NCBI GenBank assembly: GCA_033439765.1
Contig: JAULSN010000004.1
Coordinates: forward strand, 2,118,001 to 2,182,000
DNA length: 64,000 nucleotides
Source: Lasiosphaeria ovina
Lineage: Eukaryota > Ascomycota > Sordariomycetes > Sordariales > Lasiosphaeriaceae
Reading direction: 5' to 3'
Made by a program: the position numbers and the translations under genes. The notes beneath the pieces are model-generated. The model was given only the letters and a program-made list of their open reading frames with translations, was not told where the DNA came from and did no database searches. This document shows positions 33,801 through 43,032 of the stretch, one piece after another. Position 1 is the first letter of the stretch. Every line of letters begins with the position of its first letter.

Positions 33801-35327
33801 GAGCAAATACTTATCGAGACGCACCCGTCGCGGCTTGCATCGCAGCATTCGCTTGCCGTCGCCTACCAGGCCAACGGCCAGGTTACGGAAGCGGTGGCCC
33901 TTCTCGAGAAGGTCGTAGCGATACAAGAGCAAATACTTATCGAGACGCACCCGTCGCGGCTTGCATCGCAGCATACGCTTGCCGTCGCCTACCAGGCTAA
34001 CGGCCAGGTTACGGAAGCGGTGGCCCTTCTCGAGAAGGTCGTAGCGATACGAGAGCAAACACTTGTCGAGACGCACCCGGACCGGCTTACATCGCAGCAT
34101 ACGCTTGCCGTCGCCTACCGGGCCAACGGCCAGGTTACGGAAGCGGTGGCCCTTCTCGAGAAGGTCGTAGCGATACGGGAGCAAACACTTGTCGAGACGC
34201 ACCCGGACCGGCTTGCATCGCAGCATGAGCTTGCCATCGCCTACCAGGCCAACGGCCAGGTTACGGAAGCGGTGGCCCTTCTCGAGAAGGTCGTAGCGAT
34301 ACAAGAGCAAATACTTATCGAGACGCACCCGTCGCGGCTTGCATCGCAGCATTCGCTTGCCGTCGCCTACCAGGCCAACGGCCAGGTTACGGAAGCGGTG
34401 GCCCTTCTCGAGAAGGTCGTAGCGATACAAGAGCAAATACTTATCGAGACGCACCCGTCGCGGCTTGCATCGCAGCATACGCTTGCCGTCGCCTACCAGG
34501 CTAACGGCCAGGTTACGGAAGCGGTGGCCCTTCTCGAGAAGGTCGTAGCGATACGGGAGCAAACACTTATCGAGACGCACCCGTCGCGGCTTGTATCGCA
34601 GCATGAGCTTGCCATCGCCTACCAGGCCAACGGCCAGGTTACGGAAGCGGTGGCCCTTCTCGAGAAGGTCGTAGCGATACGGGAGCAAATACTTATCGAG
34701 ACGCACCCGTCGCGGCTTGCATCGCAGCATTCGCTTGCCGTCGCCTACCAGGCCAACGGCCAGGTTACGGAAGCGGTGGCCCTTCTCGAGAAGGTCGTAG
34801 CGATACAAGAGCAAATACTTATCGAGACGCACCCGTCGCGGCTTGCATCGCAGCATACGCTTGCCGTCGCCTACCAGGCTAACGGCCAGGTTACGGAAGC
34901 GGTGGCCCTTCTCGAGAAGGTCGTAGCGATAGAAGAGCAAACACTTGTCGAGACGCACCCGTTGCGGCTTGCATCGCAGCATACGCTTGCCATCGCCTAC
35001 CAGGCCAACGGCCAGGTTACGGAAGCGGTGGCCCTTCTCGAGAAGGTCGTAGCGATACGGGAGCAAACACTTATCGAGACGCACCCGTCGCGGCTTGCAT
35101 CGCAGCATACGCTTGCCGTCGCCTACCAGGCCAACGGCCAGGTTACGGAAGCGGTGGCCCTTCTCGAGAAGGTCGTAGCGATACGGGAGCAAATACTTGT
35201 CGAGACGCACTTCGACCGGCTAGCCTCGGAAGGGTGGCTGACGTATATAATGAATAATCTTAACGTCCAAGATAAGGACGAGGACGAGGACGAAGATACT
35301 AGCCCGGGGGAATTAGAAGGATTATAG
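30805..35327 (+). CDS. Patatin-NB-ARC-TPR NLR, PLP-1-like
   Basis: Five exons: 30805..30859, 30914..31052, 31099..31386, 31442..32190 and 32248..35327, 1436 residues. Joins rebuild family sequence: LSLDGGGIRG across intron 1, GTSTGGIIAIMLGRLG across intron 2, CTKTVVLAITKD across intron 3. The last donor is uncertain: GTACTG at 32191 or GTTGGT at 32197, both in frame, two residues apart. The patatin domain has the oxyanion motif DGGGIRG (19-25), Ser62 in GTSTG and Asp220 in VDAGFG, where DGG or DGA is usual. The NB-ARC has the P-loop GLGGIGKT (456-463), Walker B LLVVDNAD (about 530) and PLAITQAAAYL. Residues 848-1393 are 13 TPRs, followed by a partial repeat and an acidic tail. Neurospora PLP-1 has this architecture and triggers cell death after sensing non-self SEC-9. 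No sec-9 gene is in this window, so the partner here is unknown. Confidence 0.92.
33558..35195 (+). repeat. 13 tandem 126-bp TPR-coding repeats
   Basis: Thirteen consecutive 126-bp units in frame, each coding a 42-residue kinesin-light-chain-type TPR. A fourteenth, decayed unit follows (35196 onward). Several units are identical in protein sequence (3, 7 and 10; also 4 and 8). Only 8 of the 42 positions vary: 2, 7, 10, 14, 17, 20, 39 and 42. The reverse strand is open across the array only because the unit length is a multiple of three. Confidence 0.97.
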
Positions 35328-36580
35328 GGGTTAGAAGTACTAGGCTAATTAGAAGAGTCGAGTAAGAGCGGCGGCGTTAGTGATATTTTAAGAAACTAGA
35401 CGTATTTTGCTTTCCTTTCTCTCTCTTATTTCTTATACCTCTGCTATAGAGAGGTCTAGGGAAGGGCTTCTATAGAACCTATTTTAGAGCTGCCTCGGGC
35501 TTCTAGATCGTTCTAGTACTCTCGATAATTTATTACAAATCCACTTATATCTTATTTTTCTTAAACATTATATTTACTTAGTTCCGTCTTTATTTCCTGC
35601 TCTTCTATACCACATATACGCTATCCGAATTTTATTAATTCAGGTAGATCTTGTTTATCAATGTCTACGTTGATATCAATGCTAACGACGTTCTCCGCCT
35701 CGCCGACGAGCTTCTTGCGTGCTCGATTCCTCTTCGGCAAGGGGCAGGCCAAGGAAACCGTTGTCGTTCTGCGGCCACGGAGCACCTGCACCGCATACGT
35801 CTTCATGATCTGGATTTTGCGGTGAGCTTCGTCCGAATGCCTCCCTTTTCTAGCGCGTGCGATGGATCGGAACGTACCGGCTGTGCCAGTTTGGCCGCGT
35901 CAAGTATACGGTTGTGGTTGATTCGATGGATTTGGTTGATCTGGCGGATTTGGGTAAGGACTGGAAGGTGTGTGCAAGGAAGACCCTTTTGTCAATTGCA
36001 GCATTCTTGTTCTATTTGTACTCGTGCCAGCCGATTGAGTTTGACACCACGGCGCGAGTCTTCTCGGTGTACGTGTCATCGGGTAGCAAATCCATGGTTG
36101 TGCCGAACCTTGACGGCTCCGGGCCGTTCAATGTTCGGGTGTGTGGAGCGGAGCGGCCGGCATGTGATGCGCCAGTTGTAGTCAGCCGGATCCGAGAACC
36201 TTTCGTGTTGGACTTGTGCTTCGTGCTTCCGGCGGGTATTGGCTTTTTTTCGTGACCAGCTTTAATCTATATATTCCCATACATGGATAGCGTTTCTCTC
36301 GAGTATAGGTAGCTATATGCTACCCAGGGACTTCCGTTACGTGCTTGAGTGGTATAAGGAGACTCTGCTTCCTGCTTAGGTAGGTACCTAGCTAGGAGCT
36401 AGTGTTCTCTGTCCCGTCTCAGATTGGGTGACGTGCTATGTTATACATAGGAGTCAAAGGTATGTATGTACCGCAAATTTGTATAAGCTGTTTGCTGGCT
36501 AGCTGGCTGACTTGTTTACCTGTTCACTCGTTCACTAGTTGAGCTGTATTTATCACACTGTTTCAGCTGACCAGGCACGT

Positions 36581-36618
<38 letters not shown>

Positions 36619-37268
36619 AAATAATCTCTCTAGAGTATCCTTTACTCCCTAACACGTATCGTGAACATCCGCTAAACCTGCGACATGGAGAACTAGATTG
36701 TGATGTGGGCGTGAGACTGGGACCTTTTGTTCTTGTAATACATGTAAAATTCCGTTCGCCTCTTCCTCGAATAAGGGAGTAAGGATATAATTGTTGTCTA
36801 CTTGATCAACTACAGCCTGCCTGGCTCTAACATCAACAATGGGTGATATGGCTGGGTTTCTTGAGCCAATTAGTAACGGCATGTGCAGTGATAATTTGGT
36901 AATTGAACACTTGTGATAGTCACATCCCCTTCTCCTGATTCTGTCCAAACTGATAATATGTGTCTCTCTTCAAGCCACTATTACCTTTAATAAAGAATAT
37001 CTACCTACATATGCCGCTCGCTCCTAGCCGAATTTCCGTAAAACAAAGAAGGGGGGCGAGTGTGCTTTAGTAACAGAAACCCTGTAACTAACAACATGAC
37101 AAACAATACCCAGCAGAAACGAGACCCAAACCAAAGTCTACCAAGTCAGTATACGCCAGCCCGCCGTCTATGTGCCAAACCGGAAAGGCAGTATTTACAC
37201 GACCACGACGCCCTGATTCAAAAAGGAAAAGACAAACAAAAACATCGTCACAGAACCCCGCGCGGCCG
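35328..37268. other. AT-rich region with possible gene relics
   Basis: Composition drops sharply to AT-rich for about 300 bp after the NLR stop. Peptide-like stretches then appear without a full gene: minus 35621-35806, plus 35660-35821 and 35857-36255, and minus 36649-36948. None has a domain I recognise or a complete model. A (CT)n tract lies at 36582-36616 and TAGGTAGGTACC-type repeats near 36376-36402. These could be decayed genes or mobile-element fragments. Confidence 0.4.
36582..36616. repeat. (CT)n microsatellite
   Basis: About 17 CT units in the AT-rich interval downstream of the NLR gene. Confidence 0.95.
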
Positions 37269-38341
37269 CTAGCCGCCCTGCACAATGACGCCGTCGCTGC
37301 GCAGGACCCTGCGGCCCGTCTCGATGTCGCGGCGCGACGCGCAGCAGCAGCCCATGGCGGCGTGGACGAGCGACGAGTAGATCGTAAACCCGGCGGCGAG
37401 CCACATGAAGACAAACATCCTAACGCCAACATGGGCGCGGATATTGAGGTCCTGCTGGGCGGTGGCGGCATACTTGAAGGCGAAGCTGATGACGCTGGCG
37501 GCGATGGCGGCAGCCACCACAAACACGGTCGACAGCCCGGCAAACCCGGCCAGCGGCAGGCTCCACCAGCGCGAGCGCACGGCCAGCGGCGAGGCGAAGA
37601 CAAGACAGAAGTTGAGCACGGCGCCAGTGACAAAGAAGCCGAACATGATCTGCGACGTGATGCGCAGCACGTCGAGGATGGTCAGCACTTGCGTTGGGAG
37701 CGCGATGGTGGCGCCCGCCAGCAGCTCGTTCATGAGCACGGCGACGGGGTTGAACCAGTACAGGTTCTGCGGCGGGGAGCAGTACGTGATGCCCCTGAGA
37801 CACGCATATCAGCTGGCTGAGGATATGAAAGGGGGACAGATGGGGTACGCACTCATTCTGGTAGCCCTCGCAAAAGTTCCACAGGCCGACCTGGTAGAAG
37901 TCGTGCAGACCGATGCTCTGGGCGATGCTGTTGATCAGGCTGGCGTTGGGGACCGACTTGGGCACGATGTCGGTCAGGTCCAGCGTGTAGAAGTAGATGT
38001 CCCTCAGCACGGGCTTGTTGAACGTGTTGCCGATGATGACCTGTGGCCGGTGTTAGTCGGGAGCCAGTCAACGGGGGGGGGGACGGTTAACTTGCAAGCA
38101 CGAGGAAGATGAACGACAGCACATAGGACACAGAGGCGCTGATGGCGAAGGCGCGGCGCAGCTTCGTCGCCCGCCTGATGTCGTCCTTGGTGACATGTGG
38201 GTTGAGTGGTGGTGCTGGAGACTGCGGCTCTGCTTCCTTTGACGTTGACGGCCGCGGCGGCGGAGGTGCGCTCGCCGCCGGCGAAGACGCCTTTTCTGTG
38301 TGGTTTCTCCTCCGGATCCGCAGAATCGACGGCAAAGCCAT
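37269..38341 (-). CDS. SUR7/PalI-family membrane protein
   Basis: Three exons on the minus strand: 38341..38096, 38040..37853 and 37794..37269, 319 residues. The N-terminus is cytosolic and Pro/Ser-rich. The first helix is near 65-84 (AFAISASVSYVLSFIFLVLVIIG). An extracellular loop carries the family signature DIYFYTLDLTDIVP, SLINSIAQSIGLHDFYQVGLWNFCEGY and GITYCSPPQNLYWFNP. Three more helices follow, and the C-terminus has a CCCASRR motif that could be palmitoylated. Intron 1 only keeps frame as a GC-AG intron (GCAAGT donor, CTAAC branch, ACAG acceptor). A GT donor nine bases further upstream in the same frame is a weaker alternative. Intron 2 uses GTGCGT. SUR7 proteins mark eisosomes and cortical patches, and PalI/Rim9 relatives act in pH sensing. 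Which branch this protein belongs to is undecided. Confidence 0.88.
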
Positions 38342-39857
38342 GTTGGGCTTTCTCCTATTTAGCCTTTATTTTTTTGGCCGTTTTTGTATCCAGTACGAAA
38401 AAGGTCACCGAGAGGGCCAGCCCAGGTCAGATCAGATCAGATCACAGATCACCACGGCAATCCAGGACGGTGTCTGTGGAGATTGGGGGGAAGCTATAAC
38501 CGCCGCTCCTGAGTGCAATGACTTATTGCCAGGTACTCGGTACTGCCAGCCAAGAGCATAGCAGGGTGGCCAAGAAACACAGATCCAGGCACGCCCGGAT
38601 ACAAAGACGTGGATATCGTGGTTCCAAAGAAAGAAAAAGTCAAGGATTCCCAAAGTCAATACCAAAAAAACTTATTCCTTCCTGGAGGCGATGAATGATG
38701 CCGCCTGTTAAGGGACCCATCACGCATCTGCGCCCAGCTGCAGCCTTTTTGGCGCGCGTGGGACATGGGCTGGGCTGGACTGGGCTTGGGAGTCGCCGTG
38801 GAGTCGTGCCCAGGCTGGGTGTCCATTGGCTCCCGGGCCCCTACACCATGACGGGAGCCGAATGGCAAGTGGAGACAGCTGAGGGTTCCGTTTCGGGAAA
38901 GCCATCCGCGGAAACAAAGTTCAAAGTTCAAAATTGACCGGCCATCTGATCCTCTGCGTCCCTTCCCTTTCCTCCCGTCGTCATTCTGGAAAAGCCAGTG
39001 TGGATGGATTAAACGGTTTTACACGTACGTCCGGCAGTGGTGCCACAACGGACGGAGCATTGTTCGGATTGCGGGTTACCTACTCCGTATCTAGGAGCTT
39101 TAGCGCGGAGTCCCGGCCTGCCGATCAGCGACTTGGCATGGCTAGCTGCTGCACGAAAGGCGGGTTTGGTCTGGAGTCTAGACGTCATTGTACCCACGTC
39201 AAGGACGTGAACTTGGAATCGAACTTAAGACAAGAGCCTTGGCTAAACACAGGAATACACACGATATGCCTTCTAGGAGGACGGGCTTGAAGCAATTGCC
39301 GAGCGAGAAGAGAGTCTTCTGTGGTCGGTGAGTGAGACTCGGGAATCCTGTGACGACCGGAATTGGTTGCAAGCGCGCGTCAGCTGGGCCTGTCATTGGG
39401 TTGCCGCTAGGGCTGGGACTGGTCAGCTTTTGCCTTTTGGAGACTGGAGACGAGAGCTCTTGGCCGTTCTCCACCCCCTGTAGACGGGGCTGCGGCAGAG
39501 CGTAGGTAGCGTAGCGTCTCGAGGTGGGCCCCGCAATCATTGGGCAGGCCATGCCAAGCACCTGTTCAAGGGTTTCTTGGCTGGCTGAACGTGCATTGGA
39601 GCTTCTTTTGACTCGTCTTATTATATCCACTTGGGGACTGGGCCCAGCAGCCACCGGGTCCTGCGTGACCTGAGCTTGCTGGATGGTGAATCGAATCGTT
39701 CCTTTGGCTTCTTTGCTTTCACTTCCCAAGATTCATCTTGGCAACTGTTAATCTCTTCGCCGTTGTATAGTGCAGAAGGTGCAGTGCAGCACAGTGCTGG
39801 GCTGTTCATTACTCCTTTCCTTTTCTTTCCTTTTTCTTCCTCTTCGCCTTGTTGATC
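38342..39857. other. Divergent intergenic region
   Basis: About 1.5 kb between the SUR7-family gene (-) and the PLC-like gene (+), probably holding both promoters. A TACTCCGTA motif lies near 39081. No gene is recognised. Open frames on the minus strand around 39199-39729 lack coding signature. Confidence 0.5.
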
Positions 39858-41237
39858 ATGGCGTCGAGATCGCTTCGACGCTTCGGCTGCCTGCTCTGGG
39901 CCCTCGGCCTCAGCGCCCGGGTGGCTCGATGCCAGGCCTCGGCAGACACAACTTCATCATCAGGCCTGACCGTCCTGACGGGAACCAAGACGGGAGAATC
40001 AGAGACCACGTCCGAGGCCAAGACGCCCACAGGCTCCTACCAGACTTTCTCAACAACTATCACGCTGGCCACGACGTCGCTGTCGTCGGCCCTCGAAACC
40101 ACCATCGCCGCCAACGGCACCGTGTCCACGTCGACCGTTGCTCCTCCCGAGCAGACCGTGACATACCTCACCGGCTCCATCCCCACCTCGAGCCCCGCCG
40201 TGGGCAGCGTCTCGACCACTGTCGAGTCGCCTGCCCCCAAGCCCACCAACACGCGGCCCTGCAACAACTACCCCGAGTTCTGCGAGCGCAAGTACAGCAA
40301 CATCACCGTCGTCGGCTGCCACAACAGCCCCTTTGTGCGCCCCGGCAGCGCCGCCGCCAACCAGCAGTACACCGTCGTCGACCAGCTCAACGATGGCGTC
40401 CGCTTCCTCCAGGCCCAGATCCAGTGGCCGAAGAACGGCTCCGTCCCCCACTTTTGCCACACCACCTGCGACCTGTTCGACGCCGGGCCCATCACGGACT
40501 GGCTGACCACGGTCAAGGACTGGGTCGCCGGCCACCCGTACGACGTCGTGACCATCCTGCTGGGCAACGGCAACTACTCGACGCCGGCCCACTACGTGCC
40601 CTTCATCGAGTCGACGGGCCTGCTGCAGTACGTGTACACGCCGCCCGTGGTGCCCATGTCGGTCGACAGCTGGCCGACGCTGGCGTCCATGATCCTGTCG
40701 GGCCAGCGCGTCGTCATGTTCCTCGACTACATGGCCGACCAGAAGGCGTACCCCTGGCTCATGGACGAGTTCTCGCAGATGTGGGAGACGCCCTTCGACC
40801 CCACCAACCAGACGTTCCCGTGCACCGTGCAGCGGCCGCCCGACCTCGCGCCCGCCGACGCCCGCAAGCGCCTGTACCTCATGAACCACAACCTCAACGT
40901 CGAGGTCTCGCTGCTCGGCGCCTCGGTCCTCGTGCCCGCCGTGTCCCAGCTCAACCAGACCAACAACGCCACCGGCTACGGCAGCCTCGGCGCCGCCGCC
41001 GCCGGCTGCGACGCCGACTGGGGCCGCCCCCCCACCGTCCTCAACGTCGACTACTACAACTTCGGCGGCTTCCCCGGCAGCGTCTTCGAGGTCGCCGCCC
41101 GCATGAACAACGTCACGTACGACAGGCCCTGCTGCGGCAAGTCGTCGGCTGCCGCGAGGGTGCCGGCCGCCGCCGTGTCTCCCCTGCTGTGGGGCGCATC
41201 TTTGGCGTGGGCCGCCGTCTTCTGGGCGACGATCTAG
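39858..41237 (+). CDS. GPI-anchored PLC-like phosphodiesterase
   Basis: One exon, 459 residues. The ATG at 39858 is the first on this frame and opens onto a signal peptide (1-27). A Ser/Thr-rich region (about 28-130) precedes a PLC-like TIM-barrel domain (about 132-430). The domain contains NITVVGCHNSPF (His155, the first catalytic His position), LNDGVRFLQAQIQ, PHFCHTTCDLFDAGP (His201), VVTILLGNGN and RVVMFLDYMAD. The last residues form a hydrophobic GPI-type tail after CCGKSSAAAR. The order matches the fungal secreted 'PLC-like phosphodiesterase' family related to PI-PLC X domains. Whether it cleaves phosphoinositides or GPI lipids is not known. Most metal ligands of classical PI-PLC are not obvious, as in bacterial-type enzymes. 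Multiple N-glycosylation sequons are present. Confidence 0.88.
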   Translation: MASRSLRRFGCLLWALGLSARVARCQASADTTSSSGLTVLTGTKTGESETTSEAKTPTGSYQTFSTTITLATTSLSSALETTIAANGTVSTSTVAPPEQTVTYLTGSIPTSSPAVGSVSTTVESPAPKPTNTRPCNNYPEFCERKYSNITVVGCHNSPFVRPGSAAANQQYTVVDQLNDGVRFLQAQIQWPKNGSVPHFCHTTCDLFDAGPITDWLTTVKDWVAGHPYDVVTILLGNGNYSTPAHYVPFIESTGLLQYVYTPPVVPMSVDSWPTLASMILSGQRVVMFLDYMADQKAYPWLMDEFSQMWETPFDPTNQTFPCTVQRPPDLAPADARKRLYLMNHNLNVEVSLLGASVLVPAVSQLNQTNNATGYGSLGAAAAGCDADWGRPPTVLNVDYYNFGGFPGSVFEVAARMNNVTYDRPCCGKSSAAARVPAAAVSPLLWGASLAWAAVFWATI

Positions 41238-42988
41238 AGTGTACCATGTGTTATTTTGTCCTGGCAGGCCATTTCCGGTGGATACGGGAAGCATTGCGCG
41301 GCGTTGACGGTTTTTACGGAGTGATTAAATTGTCGACTTGATTCTCCTTTAATGTGCAAATAGAAAATAATACCCGGTTAGTTAGGAGGCACTTCGTACT
41401 GGGGCCAGAGCTCACGTTGCCTAATATGAATAGGAGGTCTGTTTTGACCGCACAAAACGTCCTTCCACACTGTAGGTGCAGAGAGTGACTTTGAGCTAAC
41501 CAGGAAAAAGGCTAGACCCCTTCTTCCATGCTTTTCTCTCTTCAAAAGCGCTATATATATAGCCGTGCTACTATATGTCAAGTTATCGCCAGAGTTACAG
41601 CATTCTTATATCAAGGTCCTCGTAGTCTACCGACTTACTCTTTTACTGTAAAGTCCTTGTGACGTCCTCTCTTCCCGGGTAGCAGGTACGGTAGCCCCCA
41701 GGACCAAATCGTACACTGCATATATACCTAGGTGTGTACATACCTTAAACAGTATAGGTAGTTACTTGTACCACACGACTGAGGATGTGGTTGTGGAAAG
41801 AGGCTTGGATGGTTTAAATACATGTACCTTTCCAAGTCACTCTCCAACCCCCTGAATATTTGCCAGTCCAGTACGGCACTGCCAAGTCCCAGTCTGAGCA
41901 ACTGCTGCTGAAAGAACGACTCAGGTAGCTGCGGAAAGAGGTTGAGCAATCGGGCGCTTGCTAAAGTCTCCGCGCTTTTGGCCTATTCCCACAGTGTAGC
42001 TCATCAACTCAGCTCCTATAACGCAATATCCATAACTATGTTGTGTTGACACCCTTCAAAGCCACTCCGTGACACAAAATGACACACAGATAACTGACGT
42101 GAACATGTCTGCCGATAGATAAGAGGGCAGCGTGGCGCTCAGCTCCTGCCCCCGTTTGGTCTCTGACGAAAGAATTCCATTTTGACAAGACCTAATCAAC
42201 CATCTCGAGGCGACAAATCACGGATCGCATGGCCTGTTGTGTGACAATGGCTTCCTGTAGTCCTGGCATTCGATGGGGGAGGGGGGGGTTCCGGCCGTCC
42301 TAGTACGTATATAATAATCAGGGAAAGGGAAGAAGGCCGGGCTGCTGCCAGACTGTTCCCATTCGAGTCGGTCACCCGCCCTCGACTACCCAGCCACTCA
42401 AAAATCCAAGAACTCGAGATAGAATGCAAGGCCCCAAGTAGGAACTTCGCAACCGCGGTAGTGGAGAGTCGAAGCTAGAGCCGGTGCAGGAGGAGGACAA
42501 CGGTAAGTTCCTACCTGGCTGTTTGCCGAGATGGGATTTTTTTTTTTTTTTACAATGTGTGAGTGTCTGTATTTTTTCCAGTTAGGAAAGACACCATGTT
42601 GAACCTGTCGGGTTTGATCCTTGGCTTGTTCATGAATGTGACCTAGGCGCAGACTTGGTCCAGGTCATTGTAACTTGAAGCATGGATGTCGTCCGTAGCG
42701 GTTGCCATTCTCTCCTGCGGCGAGAACTCGAAGCGTGGAGCGCCGCTGAGCATGCTGCATGCTGTATGCTGTCTACTGTCCGTTTCTCTATGTATAATGC
42801 AGGTTTATGGGGAGCTGATAAGAGAAAGGAGCCTGTGTAACTTGCAAAAAAGAAAAAAACCATCATCATCCATCCTCACTTCCTCGCTGGCCTGTGACGA
42901 GACGAGAACACACCCACGACAGTCAGTCTGGGGCAAAATCGGTCTAGCGTCCTCCGCACTCCGAAGCGTCGGGAATGACGTCTGCGGG
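41238..42988. other. Intergenic region up to the foldback element
   Basis: About 1.75 kb with no recognisable gene. It holds the 3' end of the PLC-like gene, AT-richer DNA (41340-41800) and a T-run near 42538-42552. It ends at the 6-bp target duplication that borders the mobile element. Confidence 0.5.
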
Positions 42989-42994
42989 GAACAA

Positions 42995-43032
42995 TACGGC
43001 ATACTATAGGGCCAAGTCGGCCAAAACCAAAA
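42995..43032 (+). repeat. Left terminal inverted repeat, 38 bp
   Basis: Perfect match to the reverse complement of 44899-44936. It ends in two CCAAAA steps, after which the arms diverge. Confidence 0.95.

Noticed and set aside
33558..35195. CRISPR-like regular repeats
   Set aside because: The repeats are contiguous 126-bp coding units without spacers, in a eukaryotic gene.
33411..35210. 599-codon antisense open frame across the TPR repeats
   Set aside because: It is open only because the 126-bp unit is a multiple of three and one unit has no antisense stop. It mirrors the real repeats and has no other support.
35857..36255. 132-codon open frame downstream of the NLR
   Set aside because: It does not start with ATG and has no recognisable domain. 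At most a relic, so noted only in the region entry.
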